This document shows positions 7,203 through 8,901 of a stretch of DNA of 8,901 nt, one piece after another. The stretch is from the NCBI GenBank assembly GCA_902465215.1, contig CABQMM010000032.1, positions 1 through 8,901 on the forward strand, in the 5' to 3' direction. Within the stretch, counting starts at the first letter, position 1. Each line of letters starts with the position of its first letter. The stretch is from an uncultured Bacillota bacterium (GTDB lineage: Bacteria > Bacillota > Clostridia > Peptostreptococcales > Anaerovoracaceae). The notes beneath the pieces are model-generated. The model worked only from the letters and a program-made list of their open reading frames with translations, made no database searches and had not been told where the DNA came from. Position numbers and translations under genes: made by a program.

Positions 7203-7208
7203 GAGGAG
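7203..7208 (+). promoter_or_regulatory. Ribosome binding site deciding the EcfT start
   Basis: GAGGAG at 7203-7208 is the only good Shine-Dalgarno match near the start of the transporter gene. It lies downstream of an in-frame GTG at 7197 and 12 bases upstream of the ATG at 7221. The GTG has only AT-rich sequence before it, so translation more likely begins at the ATG, although the spacing is somewhat long. Confidence 0.55.
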
Positions 7209-7220
7209 ACGCAAGCCAGA

Positions 7221-8126
7221 ATGTTCAGAGACGGACTTGGGGAAGGCAGCCGCTTTTCGAGCTGTCACCCGGCAGTAAATTTAATATTTTATACCTTTGC
7301 GATTGGGATTACCATGTTTTCCATCGACCCGGTATTTTTAGCGGTGGCGATGGTTTTTGCGTGGGCTTATTCGATTCTGCTGAAAGGTGTAAAGAAGATT
7401 AAAACAAATCTGCTTTTCATGCTTCCGATTGTAGTCGTTATGACGCTGATCAATGGATTCTTCACGCATAACGGCGCGACGGTGCTTTTCTTCCTCAACG
7501 ACAGCCGCATTACGCTGGAAGCGCTGGCGTACGGAATGGCGGCAGCGCTGCTTCTTACAAATGTTGTAATCTGGTTTGCCAGCTTCAATGTTGTAATGAG
7601 TTCGGACAAGCTGATCTATGTGTTCGGCAAGGCGGCTCCTGTGCTCGGACTGACGCTTTCGATGATTTTCCGTTTTATACCGCTTTTAAAAAGCCGGTTC
7701 AGGGAAATAAAGATGGGACAGCAGTGTATGGGAAGACATACAGAGGGCGGCATATTTGCGAAAACAAGACAGCTTTGCAAAGAAGTGTCAATCCTGATTT
7801 CATGGTCGCTTGAGGCTTCGATTGAAACCTCGGATTCCATGGAAGCAAGAGGTTACGGACTGCATGGCAGAACGAGCTTTCATCTGTTCAAAATGTCCCC
7901 GACCGATTGGATGGTTCTGGCGGCGGTTCTGGTTACGGGAACAATCGCGGCGATAGGCTGTATGCTTGGCAAAACGAGCATTTACTTCTACCCGGTGATT
8001 CAATTCGCCGAGTGGGATGTGATGAGAGTCATTACACTGATTAGCTTCGCACTGCTTTTGGCGGTGCCGATGATACTGGATATTACGGGAGAAAGAAAAT
8101 GGCAGCAATTGAGGTTAGAAATTTAA
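7221..8126 (+). CDS. ecfT: ECF transporter transmembrane component T (CbiQ/EcfT family)
   Basis: 301 residues from the ATG at 7221; a GTG at 7197 would add 8 residues but lacks a ribosome binding site. About six hydrophobic segments are seen (roughly 20-33, 38-54, 63-81, 101-121, 229-250, 267-286). Between the fourth and fifth lies the long cytoplasmic helical region typical of EcfT. The family's ATPase-coupling motif is clear: ETSDSMEARGYG (202-213), with Ala209-Arg210-Gly211. The first coupling helix, around RFREIKMGQQCMG (159-171), is present but has Met-Gly where many members have Ala-Arg-Gly. EcfT links the substrate-binding S component to two ATPase subunits for vitamin or metal-ion uptake. 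The ATPase gene overlaps this one by 28 bases. No S component is present in the window, so the substrate cannot be read directly. The name ecfT is used at family level. Confidence 0.92.
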   Translation: MFRDGLGEGSRFSSCHPAVNLIFYTFAIGITMFSIDPVFLAVAMVFAWAYSILLKGVKKIKTNLLFMLPIVVVMTLINGFFTHNGATVLFFLNDSRITLEALAYGMAAALLLTNVVIWFASFNVVMSSDKLIYVFGKAAPVLGLTLSMIFRFIPLLKSRFREIKMGQQCMGRHTEGGIFAKTRQLCKEVSILISWSLEASIETSDSMEARGYGLHGRTSFHLFKMSPTDWMVLAAVLVTGTIAAIGCMLGKTSIYFYPVIQFAEWDVMRVITLISFALLLAVPMILDITGERKWQQLRLEI

Positions 8127-8901
8127 GTTTCACATATCCGACGGGAGAGCGTAAAGCGCTGGATGGTGTCTCTTTTGATGTCGATTCATCGGAATTTGTT
8201 GTGGTATGCGGGAAATCGGGCTGCGGCAAGAGTACGCTTCTCCGCCAGTTAAAAAAGAATTTAGTGCCTTACGGAGAAAAGGACGGCGGGGCTTATTATG
8301 AAGGCATCGACATTACCGAGCTTGAGGACCGCGTGAATGCTTCCGAGATTGGCTTCGTGCAGCAGAATCCGGACAATCAGATTGTCACGGATAAGGTCTG
8401 GCATGAGCTGGCTTTTGGGCTGGAAAGTCTCGGGCTGGACAATGCGTCGATTAAGCGCAGGGTTGCGGAAATGGCGAGCTTTTTCGATATACAGACGTGG
8501 TTTCGCAAAGATGTATCCGAGCTTTCAGGCGGTCAAAAGCAGCTGCTGAATCTGGCATCGATTATGGTTATGCAGCCGAAAGTTTTGATATTGGACGAAC
8601 CAACTTCGCAGCTTGACCCGATTGCAGCAAGCGAGTTCTTAAAAGTAATCTACAGAATTAACCGTGAACTTGGAACGACGGTGATTATTTCCGAGCATCG
8701 GTTGGAAGAACTCTTTACTATGGCAGATCGGGTTATGGTTATGGACAGCGGTAAAATCCTCACGATGGATACGCCTTGGAAGGTAGGAGACTATCTGGCA
8801 GGAGATTCACCGCAAAGCCGCCATCCGATGTTCTATGGACTTCCGGCGGTTATGAAGATTTACTATCAGTGCAGGACGGCGGGTGTTCCGGGCTTTACCA
8901 A
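8099..8901 (+). CDS. ecfA: ECF transporter ATPase component (CbiO/EcfA family), 3' truncated by window edge
   Basis: The ATG at 8099 lies inside the end of the T-component gene and has GGGAG at 8087-8091, 7 bases upstream. The frame is open to the window end (267 full codons). ABC ATPase motifs are complete: Walker A GKSGCGKST (38-46), Q-loop VQQNPDNQIVTD (87-98, the ECF-type sequence), signature LSGGQ (142-146), Walker B VLILDE (162-167), D-loop SQLD (170-173) and switch His200 in ISEHRLEE. The first ATPase domain is nearly finished by residue 235. The sequence then continues through HPMFYGLPAVMKIYYQC, which looks like the spacer found in double-ATPase proteins of the YkoD type. The gene may therefore encode two fused ATPase domains, or be followed by a second ATPase gene. 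It powers uptake together with the T component. Confidence 0.93.
   Translation, partial: MAAIEVRNLSFTYPTGERKALDGVSFDVDSSEFVVVCGKSGCGKSTLLRQLKKNLVPYGEKDGGAYYEGIDITELEDRVNASEIGFVQQNPDNQIVTDKVWHELAFGLESLGLDNASIKRRVAEMASFFDIQTWFRKDVSELSGGQKQLLNLASIMVMQPKVLILDEPTSQLDPIAASEFLKVIYRINRELGTTVIISEHRLEELFTMADRVMVMDSGKILTMDTPWKVGDYLAGDSPQSRHPMFYGLPAVMKIYYQCRTAGVPGFT

Noticed and set aside
7184..7204. Tiny leader reading frame (6 codons plus stop) ending at the ecfT ribosome binding site
   Set aside because: It has no ribosome binding site and its length is expected by chance in this AT-rich gap.
7129..7220. Riboswitch (for example cobalamin-type) upstream of the ECF genes
   Set aside because: The gap is about 90 bases, too short for a cobalamin riboswitch, and it has no recognisable conserved box or stable stem system.

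Overview
The window looks like a chromosomal segment of an anaerobic Gram-positive bacterium of the class Clostridia. The base composition is middling, the ribosome binding sites are purine-rich GGAG/AGGAG, the surface proteins have Gram-positive style signal and anchor segments, and the closest family resemblances I recognise (MoxR/DUF58/transglutaminase modules, DUF4430 surface proteins, ECF transporters) are common in Clostridia. The species cannot be named from the sequence. All seven genes are on the plus strand and packed tightly. There is no RNA gene, insertion sequence, CRISPR array or gene-free stretch over 300 bases; the longest gap is about 90 bases.

Layout: (1) bases 1-496, the C-terminal end of a membrane-anchored surface protein whose start lies upstream; (2) 521-2716, a large secreted protein with a charged linker, a calcium-loop-like acidic segment, repeated beta-sandwich domains and a C-terminal DUF4430 (transcobalamin-like) domain; (3) 2726-3658, a MoxR-family AAA+ ATPase; (4) 3691-4803, a DUF58 membrane protein; (5) 4810-7128, a polytopic membrane protein with an extracellular transglutaminase-like domain whose catalytic Cys position is Asp; (6) 7221-8126, an ECF transporter transmembrane (T) component; (7) 8099 to the window end, the N-terminal part of an ECF ATPase.

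Genes 1-5 have gaps of 6-32 bases and read as one operon. Genes 6 and 7 overlap by 28 bases and follow a gap holding a promoter-like sequence and an inverted repeat, so they may form a second, separately controlled unit or be boosted from within the operon. No substrate-binding (S) component of the ECF transporter is present in the window; it may lie just outside.

Working model (inference): the surface proteins, above all the DUF4430 protein, capture a ligand outside the cell and the ECF T/A unit energises its uptake. The MoxR-DUF58-transglutaminase-like trio could act as an assembly or gating machine for the surface apparatus. DUF4430 is related to the C-terminal domain of transcobalamin/intrinsic factor, so a corrinoid is one candidate ligand, but nothing in the window proves it. 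The most notable single observation is that the transglutaminase-like protein appears to be a pseudoenzyme at its nucleophile position.
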